Counted from the first letter of the stretch, positions 35,356 to 44,503 are shown. The stretch: DNA of 64,000 nt from Rhizobium acidisoli (GCF_002531755.2 NZ_CP035001.1:496001-560000); one strand, 5' to 3'. The notes: a model not told the origin generated them from the sequence alone. Program-made: numbers and translations.

Positions 35356-36186
35356 TCAACCGAGCTTGGCGATTGCCCGCAGATTGTCGGCCGTCGTTGT
35401 CGGGAATTCGAAGAATTCGAGATAGGCGGGGATTTGTTCGAACAGCATATCCGTGCCGACCTGAAAGGTGCAGCCGCGCGCCCGGGCCGCCTCCAGGAAG
35501 GGGGTGATCTCCTTGCTCAACACCACCTCGCCGACGAAGGTCGATGGGGAAATGCGGTCGACATCGATCGGCAGCGGGTCACCCCGGCGCATTCCAAGCG
35601 GTGTTGCGTTGACGACGATGTCAAAGCCTGTCGGGTCGAGCGAGCCGATCGTGACGTGAAGGTGGGGGTAATATGTCTTCAGCCGGTCGAGCAGCGCCGC
35701 CGCGGTCGTCTCGTTGGCGTCGGCGATCGCCAGATGGGCGACGCCCGCCTTGGCGAGGGATGCCGCGATCGCCGAGCCGACGCCGCCGGCGCCGACGACC
35801 AGCGCATTTGCGCCCTCGACCTTTTTGCCCTTGCGCAGAACGCCGCGGACAAAACCTTCGCCATCGAACATGTCGCCGATCAGCCTGCCGTTCGGATCGA
35901 GACGCACCGCATTGCACGAGCCTGCGACTTTGGCGTTGGTCGAAGCTTCGTCGAGCAGCGCCATCGTCGCAATCTTGTGCGGCATGGTGATGAGCGCGCC
36001 GTGAATATTGGAGAGCCGGAAGACAAGCTTCAAGAACGCCGGATAGTCTTCCGGCCGGCAGCCCATCGGCACGACGACCGCATCGATGCCGTTCTTCTCG
36101 AAATAGGGATTGTAGATCAGAGGCGCCTTGAAGGACTCGGTAGGGTAGCCGAGATGGGCGATGAGTTTGGTCGTGCCGGTAATCAT
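35356..36186 (-). CDS. AroE-like (shikimate/quinate dehydrogenase family) with altered substrate pocket
   Basis: 276 aa. NAD(P)-loop VVGAGGVGSAIAASLAKAG in the second domain and the family Lys in GALITMPHK; Asp in MFDGEGFVRGV. In ordinary AroE the first loop has Ser-x-Ser (HSLSP) to bind the shikimate carboxylate; here it reads GYPTESFKAPLIYN, both Ser positions being Phe and Ala. So catalytic residues are kept but the substrate-binding ones are not. It is the last gene of a minus-strand operon with aroQ, an ABC transporter and a Gfo/Idh dehydrogenase, pointing to oxidation of a cyclitol acid related to quinate or shikimate, not to aromatic biosynthesis. Confidence 0.8.
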   Translation of the reverse strand: MITGTTKLIAHLGYPTESFKAPLIYNPYFEKNGIDAVVVPMGCRPEDYPAFLKLVFRLSNIHGALITMPHKIATMALLDEASTNAKVAGSCNAVRLDPNGRLIGDMFDGEGFVRGVLRKGKKVEGANALVVGAGGVGSAIAASLAKAGVAHLAIADANETTAAALLDRLKTYYPHLHVTIGSLDPTGFDIVVNATPLGMRRGDPLPIDVDRISPSTFVGEVVLSKEITPFLEAARARGCTFQVGTDMLFEQIPAYLEFFEFPTTTADNLRAIAKLG

Positions 36187-36190
36187 GTGG

Positions 36191-37261
36191 CTAGACTTTC
36201 TGGGGATCGGCAGAGGCGCCGGCGTCAGAGAGCTGGATCATCTGCCCCGAGCGCGCCGATCTTTTGATCGCTTCGACGACCCTGAGGGTGGCAAGGCCCT
36301 CCCGCCCGCTGACGAGGGGTGCTGCTTCGCCGCAAATGACATCGCAAAAATGATTGAGCTGACGGCAAAGCGGATCGGCGGCTTCGTAAGCCACGCGTTC
36401 CTCGGCAAGCGGCTCCAGCCAATCCGGCTTCGACGTCGCTGTCCACAGCGTCAGATCGGGAATGCCGAGCGAACCCTTCGTGCCGCCGATCTGGTAGCAA
36501 TGTCCGGCATAGCGGGGAAATGCAGGGTTCTCGCCGGTGGTCGCCTCCCAGCTCCAGGGCGCGGCCACCGCATCGCTGCCGGTCAGCGTCGCAAGAACAC
36601 CGTTTGCGAACCGCAAGGAGACGACAGCCGTGTCCTCGACGGCGTGATGGCGCACGGCCTGCGATTCCATCGCATGCACGGCCTCGACCTCGCCGAACAG
36701 AAATCGGAAGAGGTCGACATCATGGATCAGGTTGACGAAGATCGGGCCCGCGCCGGCTTCCCGCCGCCAGGGGACGTCGAAATAGTCGTCCGGCTTGGCG
36801 ACCCAGAAGGTGCCGTGCACCGCGAGGATCCGGCCAAGCCTGCCGCCGTCGACGATCTGTTTGGCCACCTGGATCATCGGGTTGTGGCGGCGGTGATGAC
36901 CGATGAGGATCGGTATCCCCGCGCTTTCGCCGGCGCTCACCAGCGCCGCGGCAGCGTCGACGTCGTCGGCGATCGGTTTCTCGATGAGAACAGGGAGGCC
37001 GGCGGCGATAACTTCCATCGCATTCTCGACGTGAAGCTGGTTCGGCGTTGCCACGATGACGCCGTCGGGCCTGTCCTCGGCGCCGATGTCCTGGAAGGAC
37101 GCGTACCATTGGATGCCGGCATTGCCGGCAAAGTCGCGACCGACTGGGGACGGATCGATCACGGCGGAAAGAAGCGTTCCGGGCTCGGAGATCACGCGCT
37201 CGGCATGGCGTCTGCCGATCAGGCCGGCTCCCATGACTGCAATCTTCAATGGCTTCATCAT
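36191..37261 (-). CDS. Gfo/Idh/MocA-family NAD(P)-dependent dehydrogenase
   Basis: 356 aa, ATG 37261 with CTGGAG close upstream. N-terminal Rossmann loop IAVMGAGLIGRRHAE, the family EKP motif (VLIEKPIADDV) and the FVNLIHDVDLFRFLFG block with the catalytic-type His-Asp pair. These enzymes oxidise sugar or cyclitol hydroxyls. Stop is 4 bp from the AroE-like start. Within this cluster it may carry out the first oxidation of quinate or a related compound; which step cannot be told from sequence. Confidence 0.82.
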   Translation of the reverse strand: MMKPLKIAVMGAGLIGRRHAERVISEPGTLLSAVIDPSPVGRDFAGNAGIQWYASFQDIGAEDRPDGVIVATPNQLHVENAMEVIAAGLPVLIEKPIADDVDAAAALVSAGESAGIPILIGHHRRHNPMIQVAKQIVDGGRLGRILAVHGTFWVAKPDDYFDVPWRREAGAGPIFVNLIHDVDLFRFLFGEVEAVHAMESQAVRHHAVEDTAVVSLRFANGVLATLTGSDAVAAPWSWEATTGENPAFPRYAGHCYQIGGTKGSLGIPDLTLWTATSKPDWLEPLAEERVAYEAADPLCRQLNHFCDVICGEAAPLVSGREGLATLRVVEAIKRSARSGQMIQLSDAGASADPQKV

Positions 37262-37300
37262 CGGCTCCAGAATTTGACGAGAGATCGGCCTTGAAACCGC

Positions 37301-38065
37301 TTATTTCCGCAGGATTTCGCCGAGAAACTTTCTGGTTCGCTCGTGCCGTGGGTTGGTGAAGAATTCGGCGGGCGCTGCTTCCTCGACGATCGCGCCGCTG
37401 GCCATGAAGATCACCCGATCGGCGACCTGGCGGGCAAAGCCCATCTCGTGGGTGACGCAGATCATCGTCATGCCCTCGTCGGCCAGCGCGATCATCGTAT
37501 CCAGCACCTCCTTGACCATCTCCGGGTCGAGTGCTGACGTCGGCTCGTCGAACAGCATCACTTTCGGCCGCATGCAGAGTGCGCGGGCAATGGCGACGCG
37601 CTGCTGCTGGCCGCCCGAGAGCTGGACGGGGTATTTGTCGGCTTGCTCCAGGATCTTGACCCGCTCGAGCAGCCCGCGTGCCCGTTCCTCGGCCTCCGCC
37701 CTGCCGACGCCGATCGCCTTCATCGGCGCCAGCATGCAGTTCTGCAGCACGGTCAGGTGCGGAAACAGGTTGAACTGCTGGAAGACCATGCCGACCTCAC
37801 GACGGATCGCATCGATTGTTTTGGCCTGGTCGCTGAGAACGATGCCGCCAACCCGGATTTCGCCTTTCTGGTAGGTCTCGAGATGGTTGATACAGCGAAT
37901 GAGCGTCGACTTCCCGCTGCCGGAAGGCCCGCACAGGACGATCCTCTCGCCGCTGCGAACCGTCATGTTGATGTCGTGAAGGGCCTGAAACGAGCCATAC
38001 CACTTTTCCACTTGCGCCATGGTGATCATGGTTTCTGCGGCCTGGGTGGGCATGGGGCTGGTCAT
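37301..38065 (-). CDS. Amino acid-type ABC transporter, ATP-binding subunit
   Basis: 254 aa from ATG 38065, GGAG eight bases upstream (frame open to 38101). Walker [23 protein letters not shown], signature [15 protein letters not shown], Walker [22 protein letters not shown]. GlnQ/HisP type. It serves the two permeases and binding protein of this operon, although the neighbouring enzymes act on hydroxylated ring acids, not amino acids. Confidence 0.88.
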   Translation of the reverse strand: MTSPMPTQAAETMITMAQVEKWYGSFQALHDINMTVRSGERIVLCGPSGSGKSTLIRCINHLETYQKGEIRVGGIVLSDQAKTIDAIRREVGMVFQQFNLFPHLTVLQNCMLAPMKAIGVGRAEAEERARGLLERVKILEQADKYPVQLSGGQQQRVAIARALCMRPKVMLFDEPTSALDPEMVKEVLDTMIALADEGMTMICVTHEMGFARQVADRVIFMASGAIVEEAAPAEFFTNPRHERTRKFLGEILRK

Positions 38066-38122
38066 CGGTAGAACTCCAGGATTGGCGGACAGGGCCCGCA
38101 TCGAAGAACAAGGGGATGCGGA

Positions 38123-38764
38123 TCAGCGCGCGGAAGCGGCAAACTTTCGCTCGAGGCGCGCGCCGAGGATCGTCAGCGGGCAGCACATCAGGAAGTACAG
38201 GATGCCGACGACGCCGAAGACCGTCAGCGGTTGGAAGATCTGGTTGGAGATGATGTTGCCGGCCCGCGTCAGCTCGGTGAAGCCGACGATCGAGGCAAGC
38301 GAGGTGCCTTTGATCAGCTGCACGAGGAAGCCGATCGTCGCAGGCAGCGAGATGCGCAGCGCCTGCGGCAGGATGACATCCCTCATGCGCGAGACATATC
38401 TGAGGCTAAGCGCCTTTGCCGCTTCCGTCTGGCCGCGCGGAACCGCTTCGATCGATCCGCGCCATATCTCGCCGAGATAGGCGCTGGCATGCAGCGTCAG
38501 CCCGATGGCGACGGCCACCCAGGCATCGAGCATCAGCCCGATCAGAGCCAGGCCGTAATAGACCACGAAAAGCTGCATCAGAAGCGGCGTTCCCTGGAAG
38601 ACGGCGATATAGCCGGCGGTCAAGCGTTCCAACAGAGGGTTGCCCGAGACGCGGGCGAGAGCGACGCCGAGCCCGGCAATACAGCCGCAGACGAAGCCGA
38701 CCGCGGACAGGACCACGGTCCATTGCAGGCCGATCAGGAGGAAGACGAACTCGTCGTGACCCAT
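38123..38764 (-). CDS. Amino acid-type ABC transporter permease
   Basis: 213 aa from ATG 38764 behind AGGAGGAATTCC. About five helices, FQGTPLLMQLFVVYYGLALIG, and coupling loop ALSLRYVSRMRDVILPQALR. Pairs with the permease encoded 10 bp upstream. Confidence 0.88.
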   Translation of the reverse strand: MGHDEFVFLLIGLQWTVVLSAVGFVCGCIAGLGVALARVSGNPLLERLTAGYIAVFQGTPLLMQLFVVYYGLALIGLMLDAWVAVAIGLTLHASAYLGEIWRGSIEAVPRGQTEAAKALSLRYVSRMRDVILPQALRISLPATIGFLVQLIKGTSLASIVGFTELTRAGNIISNQIFQPLTVFGVVGILYFLMCCPLTILGARLERKFAASAR

Positions 38765-38774
38765 GGAATTCCTC

Positions 38775-39443
38775 CTACTTGACGGGATATTTGAAGTAGC
38801 GAGCGGAAAACGCCGCAAACAGGCGCATCATCACCCAGGAGATCACGAAATAGAAAAGCGTGACCGTGAAGTAGACCTCGAAGCTGCGGAAGCTCTCCGA
38901 TTCGATGCGCTGGGAAACGGAGGTCAGCTCATAGGCCGAGATCGCCGAGGCAATGCTGGTGGTCAGCGTCAACAGCACGAACTGGCTGGTCAGCGACGGA
39001 TAGATCGCCCGCAGTGCGGGCTTGAGGATGATCAGCCGGAAGACCTGCGCCTTATGCAGGCCGAGCGCCAGGCCTGCTTCCATCTGCCCCTTCGGGATCG
39101 ACTGGACGCCGCCGCGAATGATCTCGATTGCGTAGGCGCCGCCGTTGATGCCGAGCGCAATGATCGCTGTCGGCGTCGGATCCAGCCGGATGCCGGTGAG
39201 CGGAAGCGCGAAATAGATGAAGAAGATCTGCACCAGGAACGGCGTGTTGCGGATCAGTTCGACGAAGGCGATGACCAGCCACCGCAAGGGCTTGAGCGCG
39301 GAGTCGCGCAGAGCAACCCCGCCGATCCCGATGACGATCGCCAGCAGCATTCCGCAAATGGCCAGCAGGAACGTCCCGAGACAACCGAGCAGAAGGCTCG
39401 GCAGCCCATCGATAACAGGGGTGAAATCGAGCTTGTAATTCAT
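38775..39443 (-). CDS. Amino acid-type ABC transporter permease
   Basis: 222 aa; start overlaps the aroQ stop by ATGA. About five helices, IRNTPFLVQIFFIYFALPLTG, and coupling loop ALGLHKAQVFRLIILKPALR. Translational coupling to a dehydroquinase is a strong hint that the transported compound enters the quinate/shikimate route. Confidence 0.88.
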   Translation of the reverse strand: MNYKLDFTPVIDGLPSLLLGCLGTFLLAICGMLLAIVIGIGGVALRDSALKPLRWLVIAFVELIRNTPFLVQIFFIYFALPLTGIRLDPTPTAIIALGINGGAYAIEIIRGGVQSIPKGQMEAGLALGLHKAQVFRLIILKPALRAIYPSLTSQFVLLTLTTSIASAISAYELTSVSQRIESESFRSFEVYFTVTLFYFVISWVMMRLFAAFSARYFKYPVK

Positions 39444-39889
39444 GCCTTCGCTGCTCCCGCCATGTCGGCCATTGCTTCTACGGCGAGTTCATAACCGCGG
39501 GCGCCGAAGCCGATCATGATGGCAGTGGCGACGCGCGAGATCAGCGAATTGTGGTAGATGCTTTCGCGCGCATGAACATTCGAGATGTGCAGCTCGATCT
39601 TAGGCGGATCAAACATCTTCAGCGCATCGAGAAGGGCGATCGAGGTGAAGGTGTAACCGGCCGGGTTGATTATGATGCCGCAGGCTTCTTTGCGGGCCTC
39701 ATGCACGCTTTCGACCAGCTCACCCTCGAAATTGGTCTGGCGGAAGTCGACGGCAAAGCCGAGGCTCCCAGCCTTTGCCACGCATCTGTCCCTGATATCG
39801 GCTAGCGTCGTCGAGCCGTAAATGGCGGGCTCCCGCTCCCCCAGCAGGTTGAGGTTCGGTCCGTTGAGCACAAAAATGGTTCTGGTCAT
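39440..39889 (-). CDS. aroQ: Type II 3-dehydroquinate dehydratase
   Basis: 149 aa from ATG 39889 (AGAGGTG upstream). Type II dehydroquinase: catalytic Tyr in NGPNLNLLGEREPAIYG, NPAGYTFTSIALLDAL, and ELHISNVHARES with the active-site His/Arg. Interconverts 3-dehydroquinate and 3-dehydroshikimate. Being coupled to ABC permease genes and facing a QuiC-type enzyme, this copy is probably catabolic (QuiB role), distinct from a biosynthetic aroQ elsewhere. Confidence 0.92.
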   Translation of the reverse strand: MTRTIFVLNGPNLNLLGEREPAIYGSTTLADIRDRCVAKAGSLGFAVDFRQTNFEGELVESVHEARKEACGIIINPAGYTFTSIALLDALKMFDPPKIELHISNVHARESIYHNSLISRVATAIMIGFGARGYELAVEAMADMAGAAKA

Positions 39890-39977
39890 GTCGCACCTCT
39901 GGGCCTTGGGCATGGCGGTTGCGTTGACGGTCATAAGCTGCCCACCTTCATGATAGGCTCGTCTGGAGATCGCCGCC

Positions 39978-40100
39978 CGCCCTCATCGGACATCCGCTCG
40001 CGGAGAGAGGGGCTATGCGGCAACCTGCCCGTCCCAACCAAACCTTTCGCAGGGCAAGCCCCTCTCCCCGCGAGCGGGGAGAGGGTCAGGGTGAGGGGCA
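39978..40100. repeat. Palindromic repeat, family 1 (RIME-like), reversed, between binding protein and aroQ
   Basis: Contains CCCTCATCGGACATCCGC at one side and CCTCTCCCCGCGAGCGGGGAGAGG followed by GTCAGGGTGAGGGGC at the other: the reverse orientation of the copies at 31117 and 33914. It sits in the transcribed 230-bp gap after the binding-protein gene and could act as a stabilising hairpin. Confidence 0.65.
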
Positions 40101-40119
40101 GCCGTCCCTTGCCGTTGGC

Positions 40120-40950
40120 TCAGTTGGCCACAAACGGAATGCCTTCCAGCTTTTCCGGGAATTCCGGCACCGGGACCTTCATCCACTTGTCGTAGATGGC
40201 CTTGAGATCGCCGTTTGCCTTAATCTTGTCGATGAAGCCATTCAGCGCGGCATTGATTTCCTTCTCGCCGAGACGCGTGCAAGCGCCGTTGTAAAGCTTC
40301 TGGAATTCAAGCTTGTTTTCGAATTCGCCCGGGCGCGCCTTGTTCACCCGGTCCATATAGAAAATGTTGCCGCCCAGCGTGTCGACCTGGCCGGACACCA
40401 AGGCCTGGACGCTCGCAGCGTCTCCGTCATAGCGCCGAATTGTCGTACCCTCAGGCGCGTTCTTCGTCACCTGCGTGTCCTGCGCAGCACCCTTGGCGAC
40501 GCCGACCGTGAACTTGGCCATGTCGGCATTGGTCTTGATCTCCGCTGATTTGGGCCCGATCAGGACGATGGCATTGGCCACATAGGGCTTGCTGAACTGC
40601 ACCGCCTTTGCGCGATCCGGCAGCATGGCCATGGTTGCAAACAGAACATCGACGCGCCCCGCCGTCAGGGCCGGAATGCGGTTGTTGACTTCGAGCGGCA
40701 CGAACTCGACGGAAACGCCCAGTTCCTTGGCGAACTGCGTCGCAATGTCGGCGTCGAGGCCGTCCTGCTTGCCGCCGCTGGTCACAAAGCCCCAAGGCGG
40801 GTTGTCGCCCTGAATTCCGACGATGATCTTGCCGCGAGCCTTGATTTCGTCAGGCGTGATGGCGGCAGCCGGTTGCGCCAAGGTGACGGCAGCCACCAGG
40901 GCCGCGGCTCCAAGCATCGCATTTCGACGCGTCAGCATAGATTTGAACAT
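40120..40950 (-). CDS. Family 3 periplasmic binding protein of the quinate/shikimate-type operon
   Basis: 276 aa, ATG 40950 behind GAGGAGGAAACAGA. Signal sequence MLTRRNAMLGAAALVAAVTL then AQPAAA. Family 3 core: GKIIVGIQGDNPPWGFV, EFVPLEVNNRIPALTAGRVDVLFATMAM, RAKAVQFSKPYV, RYDGDAASVQALVSGQVDTL. First gene of the seven-gene minus-strand operon. The usual aspartate of amino-acid binders (near the PALTAGRVDV block) is not obviously in an amino-acid context; ligand unknown but expected to be a cyclitol acid. Confidence 0.85.
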   Translation of the reverse strand: MFKSMLTRRNAMLGAAALVAAVTLAQPAAAITPDEIKARGKIIVGIQGDNPPWGFVTSGGKQDGLDADIATQFAKELGVSVEFVPLEVNNRIPALTAGRVDVLFATMAMLPDRAKAVQFSKPYVANAIVLIGPKSAEIKTNADMAKFTVGVAKGAAQDTQVTKNAPEGTTIRRYDGDAASVQALVSGQVDTLGGNIFYMDRVNKARPGEFENKLEFQKLYNGACTRLGEKEINAALNGFIDKIKANGDLKAIYDKWMKVPVPEFPEKLEGIPFVAN

Positions 40951-41055
40951 TCTGTTTCCTCCTCTTTTGGCGGTCGTTCGACCGGACAGCCACCTCGCCT
41001 TTGACTGTGCAAGAATGATTGCCAGAGACAGGTACTAAAATCAACAGAGTTTTTC

Positions 41056-41073
41056 AAAATCGTATGAGATTTT
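41056..41073. promoter_or_regulatory. Inverted repeat in the divergent quinate-cluster promoter
   Basis: AAAATC-GTATGA-GATTTT, arms perfectly complementary, in the AT-rich 216-bp region between the binding-protein gene and the quiC-like gene. Candidate operator for the FCD-GntR regulators at 43122-44503. Confidence 0.4.
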
Positions 41074-41166
41074 ATAATGCCTCCATCTATTTTAATTCCT
41101 CACGAGATTTGTAATAATAGATGATAACGATTTGCGGCTGACGGTGGGATGAGAAAGGGTTTTGAT

Positions 41167-43062
41167 ATGAAGACCTCGATTGCGACTGTGACGATCAGCG
41201 GCGAACTGCCGGAGAAGCTCGAGGCGATTGCCCAAGCGGGGTTCGACGGCGTCGAGATCTTCGAAAACGACTTCCTGGCCTTCGACGGAAGCCCTGCCGA
41301 TGTCGGAAAACTAGTGCGCGACCACGGCCTTGAGATCACGCTGTTTCAGCCGTTTCGGGATTTCGAGGGCATGCCGGAGCCGCTGCGCAGCCGCACCTTC
41401 GACCGCGCCGAACGAAAGTTCGACGTGATGCAGCAGCTTGGAACGGATCTGGTGCTGGTCTGCTCGAACGTCTCGCCGGCCGCCATCGGCGGCATCGACC
41501 GGGCGGCTGAGGATTTCCGGGAACTCGGCGAGCGTGCCGCCCGGCGCGGACTGAGGGTGGGCTACGAGGCGCTTGCGTGGGGTCGCCATATCAGTGACCA
41601 CCGCGACGCCTGGGAAATCGTCAGGCGCGCCGATCATCCGAATGTCGGCCTCATCCTCGACAGTTTCCACACTCTGTCGCGCAAGATCGAGGTCAATTCG
41701 ATCCGCTCGATTCCCAAAGAGAAGATCTTCATCGTCCAGCTTGCCGACGCGCCGCTGATCGACATGGACCTGCTCTATTGGAGCCGCCACTTCCGCAACA
41801 TGCCTGGCGAAGGCGACCTTCCCGTCACGGCGTTCACCGAAGCCGTCGCTGCCACCGGATATGACGGCTACTTCTCCCTGGAGATTTTCAACGACCAGTT
41901 TCGAGGCGGCCTGTCGCGGCCGATCGCTTCCGACGGCCACCGCTCGCTGATCTATCTTGGCGATCAGGTCCGACGCCATCTTGGCACCGGCAGCATGGCC
42001 GGGGCGGCGATGCCGGAACGGGCTGCGGTCCAAGGTGTCGGCTTCGTGGAGTTTGCCACGGACGAACAGGATGAAGTGGAGCTGGTAGCTTTGCTGCACA
42101 CCCTCGGCTTCAAGCAGACCGCCGTCCACCGCACGAAGAAAGTCTCTCTGTTCGAGCAGGGCGAGATCCGGATCCTCGTCAATGTCGATCAGGCGGGATT
42201 TGCCAATGCGGCCTATGCCGTGCATGGGACGTTTGCCTATGCCATGGCGCTGGTCGTCGATGATGCGGCAAAAGCATATGCGCGTGCGCTTGCTCTCGAT
42301 GCCGAGCCCTTCGCCCAGCCGGTTGTGGCGGGTGAACTGGAGCTGCCCGCCATTCGTGGCGTCGGCGGCGGCATCGTCTATCTGATCGACGACAACAGCG
42401 CCCTTGGCCGCTTTTCCGAAATCGATTTTCGACCGGTCACCGACGACACCGACACGGCGTCCGCCGGCCTTATTCGCGTCGATCACGTCGCCCAGACGGT
42501 CGGCTATGATGAAATGCTGACCTGGCTTCTGTTCTACACTTCGATCTTCGAGACCCATAAGACCCCGATGGTCGACATCATCGATCCCGCAGGGGTAGTC
42601 CGCAGCCAGGTCGTCGAGAACCGGTCGGGCGCGCTGCGCATCACCATGAACGGGGCTGAAAATCGCCGCACGCTGGCCGGCCATTTCATCGCCGAGAAGT
42701 TCGGGTCCGGCATCCAGCACCTGGCGTTTTCAACTGACGACATCTTTGCAACCGCCGAAAAACTTCGCAGCTGCGGTTTCCGATCCCTGCATATTTCGCC
42801 GAACTATTACGACGACGTCGAAGCCCGCTTCGGGCTCGATCCCGCCATGACCGAGCGGCTGAAAGCGGAAAACATCCTCTATGACCGGGACGAGCACGGC
42901 GAATATTTCCAACTCTACAGCGGCACCTACGGAGAGGGTTTCTTTTTCGAGATCGTCGAGCGCCGCGGCTATCGCGGCTATGGCGCGCCGAACGCAATTT
43001 TCCGGATCGCCGCGCTGAAAAGACAGATGCGTCCGGAAGGAATTCCGAAAGACGCCGATTAA
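41167..43062 (+). CDS. quiC: 3-dehydroshikimate dehydratase with C-terminal HPPD-like domain
   Basis: 631 aa from ATG 41167 (AAAGGG seven bases upstream; ATG 41149 is in frame). Residues 1-275: xylose-isomerase-like TIM barrel (LEAIAQAGFDGVEIFENDFL, VGLILDSFHTLSRK, YFSLEIFNDQFRGG). Residues about 290-630: two vicinal-oxygen-chelate modules like 4-hydroxyphenylpyruvate dioxygenase, with the metal triad His (RVDHVAQTV), His (GIQHLAFST) and Glu (FFFEIVERR) intact. This is the QuiC1 architecture known from Pseudomonas: dehydroshikimate to protocatechuate in the barrel; the role of the second half is unsettled. The product is the substrate of the nearby pca operon. Confidence 0.9.
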   Translation: MKTSIATVTISGELPEKLEAIAQAGFDGVEIFENDFLAFDGSPADVGKLVRDHGLEITLFQPFRDFEGMPEPLRSRTFDRAERKFDVMQQLGTDLVLVCSNVSPAAIGGIDRAAEDFRELGERAARRGLRVGYEALAWGRHISDHRDAWEIVRRADHPNVGLILDSFHTLSRKIEVNSIRSIPKEKIFIVQLADAPLIDMDLLYWSRHFRNMPGEGDLPVTAFTEAVAATGYDGYFSLEIFNDQFRGGLSRPIASDGHRSLIYLGDQVRRHLGTGSMAGAAMPERAAVQGVGFVEFATDEQDEVELVALLHTLGFKQTAVHRTKKVSLFEQGEIRILVNVDQAGFANAAYAVHGTFAYAMALVVDDAAKAYARALALDAEPFAQPVVAGELELPAIRGVGGGIVYLIDDNSALGRFSEIDFRPVTDDTDTASAGLIRVDHVAQTVGYDEMLTWLLFYTSIFETHKTPMVDIIDPAGVVRSQVVENRSGALRITMNGAENRRTLAGHFIAEKFGSGIQHLAFSTDDIFATAEKLRSCGFRSLHISPNYYDDVEARFGLDPAMTERLKAENILYDRDEHGEYFQLYSGTYGEGFFFEIVERRGYRGYGAPNAIFRIAALKRQMRPEGIPKDAD

Positions 43063-43121
43063 TTCCTGGTTCTGGAACCTGTCGTGGTCAGATTGAAGCA
43101 TTCTGCCGGAGCAGGAAGGCT

Positions 43122-43838
43122 CTAGAGAATGCGGACGCTCTTCAGCACATGTTCGACGCCGCTATGGACGTGCCGTCTAACCACCTCGGTCGCGCCGGCG
43201 ACGTCACGCTGGATGGACAGTTCGAACAACAGCCGGTGATCGTCGACGACAGGTTTTCCGCGAAAGCTTTCGGCCAGCATATGGTAACGGAGAAAGCGGT
43301 CGAAGACGGACGACAGGGTCGCCATCAGCGTCTCCGAGTTGCAGGCCGAGACGATCGCCTGATGGAACTCCCAATCATATCGCACCCAGTCGACCGTGCG
43401 CGAGGTGTCGCCTGCCAGCAGCTTTCGTTCGGCGGCAGCCAGGCGGTGATGAGCCGCGACGATGCGCCCTTCCCATTCGAGATTTCCCGCAGCGAATGCA
43501 AGGCCGATCGCATGTGTTTCAAGAACGATCCTCAGATCGGCAAGCTCCAGCAGCTCCCGCCGCGAAGCCGGGCTGACTTCGAAACCACGCTGCCCTTCGG
43601 CGAGGACGAGGTTCTCCGTGGTCAGGCGGCTCAGAATTTCGCGCAGCGACGAAATGCCGATGGAGTAGCGCTCCTTTGCCTGCTCCAGCTTGATCTTCGC
43701 CCCCGGCGGCAATACCCCCGAAATGATATCCTCGCGGATCTGCCGGAAAACGACATCGCTTACGGTTTCAGCCGGGTCGTGGACGTGTTTGAGCATGGCT
43801 TTTCCTGGTGTGGTGGCCCGGCGAACATCCGTCGTCAT
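43122..43838 (-). CDS. FCD-type GntR regulator, second of tandem pair
   Basis: 238 aa from ATG 43838, overlapping the stop of the preceding paralogue (ATGA). Winged helix ETVSDVVFRQIREDIISGVLPPG with ISSLREILSRLTTENLV, then an all-helical FCD ligand domain (LELADLRIVLETHAIGLA, RYDWEFHQAIVSACNSETLM, HVHSGVEHVLKSVRIL), with His/Asp residues able to bind a metal and a carboxylic acid. It converges on the quiC gene. Probably controls the cluster; effector unknown. Confidence 0.85.
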   Translation of the reverse strand: MTTDVRRATTPGKAMLKHVHDPAETVSDVVFRQIREDIISGVLPPGAKIKLEQAKERYSIGISSLREILSRLTTENLVLAEGQRGFEVSPASRRELLELADLRIVLETHAIGLAFAAGNLEWEGRIVAAHHRLAAAERKLLAGDTSRTVDWVRYDWEFHQAIVSACNSETLMATLSSVFDRFLRYHMLAESFRGKPVVDDHRLLFELSIQRDVAGATEVVRRHVHSGVEHVLKSVRIL

Positions 43839-44503
43839 TTCAACGTCCCCCGCGCCAAAGCATGCTCGACCCCGCCTTGGATATGGAAGGCAAGCACCCG
43901 CTTGGCGGTCTCGGCATCCCGTCGCAAGGCCGCATCCAAAAGCTGTTGATGTTCTTCGGCGGCGACGTCGCCCCGGTAAGACAGGGCAACCATCTGATAT
44001 CGCAGATATTTGTCGAAGATGACCGAATGGGTCTGCATCAGCAGCTTCGATCCGCAGGCCGAAATCAGCGCCTGGTGGAACTCCCAGTCGTAGCGCTTCC
44101 AATCCTCGGCCCTGCTGGTATCGCCGGATGACATCACCTGCTCCATCCGCGCCAGTTTGTAGTGGGCCGCAACCAGCGGCGCCTCCCATTCCACGTCGCC
44201 ACGCGCAAGTGACTGCTCCAGCGCATGGCTCTCGAGGAGCAGTCTCATGGCCGCCGTCTCCTTGAGGTCGGAAACCGATACCGGAGAGACTTCGAACCCC
44301 TTCTGTCCTTCGGCAACCACAAGCCCTTCGGAGGAGAGCCGGTTCAGCACCTCCCGCAGCGTACTGATGCTGGTCTCGTAGGATTCCTTCAGGCTTTCCA
44401 GCTTGAGTTTTTGGGCGGGCGCCAGCCGCCCGAAAATAATGTCGGCGCGAATGCGCCGGTAACTGCTCTCGGCGATGGTCTCGTTTACGACAGGCTGCAA
44501 CAT
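43835..44503 (-). CDS. FCD-type GntR regulator, first of tandem pair
   Basis: 222 aa, ATG 44503 with GGTGG just upstream. Same domain plan as the next gene and clearly paralogous: SYRRIRADIIFGRLAPAQKL, ISTLREVLNRLSSEGLVVAEG, YDWEFHQALISACGSKLLM, LAFHIQGGVEHALARGTLK. Two coupled paralogues suggest a heterodimer or two effectors. The 498 bp upstream of it contain no gene. Confidence 0.85.
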   Translation of the reverse strand: MLQPVVNETIAESSYRRIRADIIFGRLAPAQKLKLESLKESYETSISTLREVLNRLSSEGLVVAEGQKGFEVSPVSVSDLKETAAMRLLLESHALEQSLARGDVEWEAPLVAAHYKLARMEQVMSSGDTSRAEDWKRYDWEFHQALISACGSKLLMQTHSVIFDKYLRYQMVALSYRGDVAAEEHQQLLDAALRRDAETAKRVLAFHIQGGVEHALARGTLK

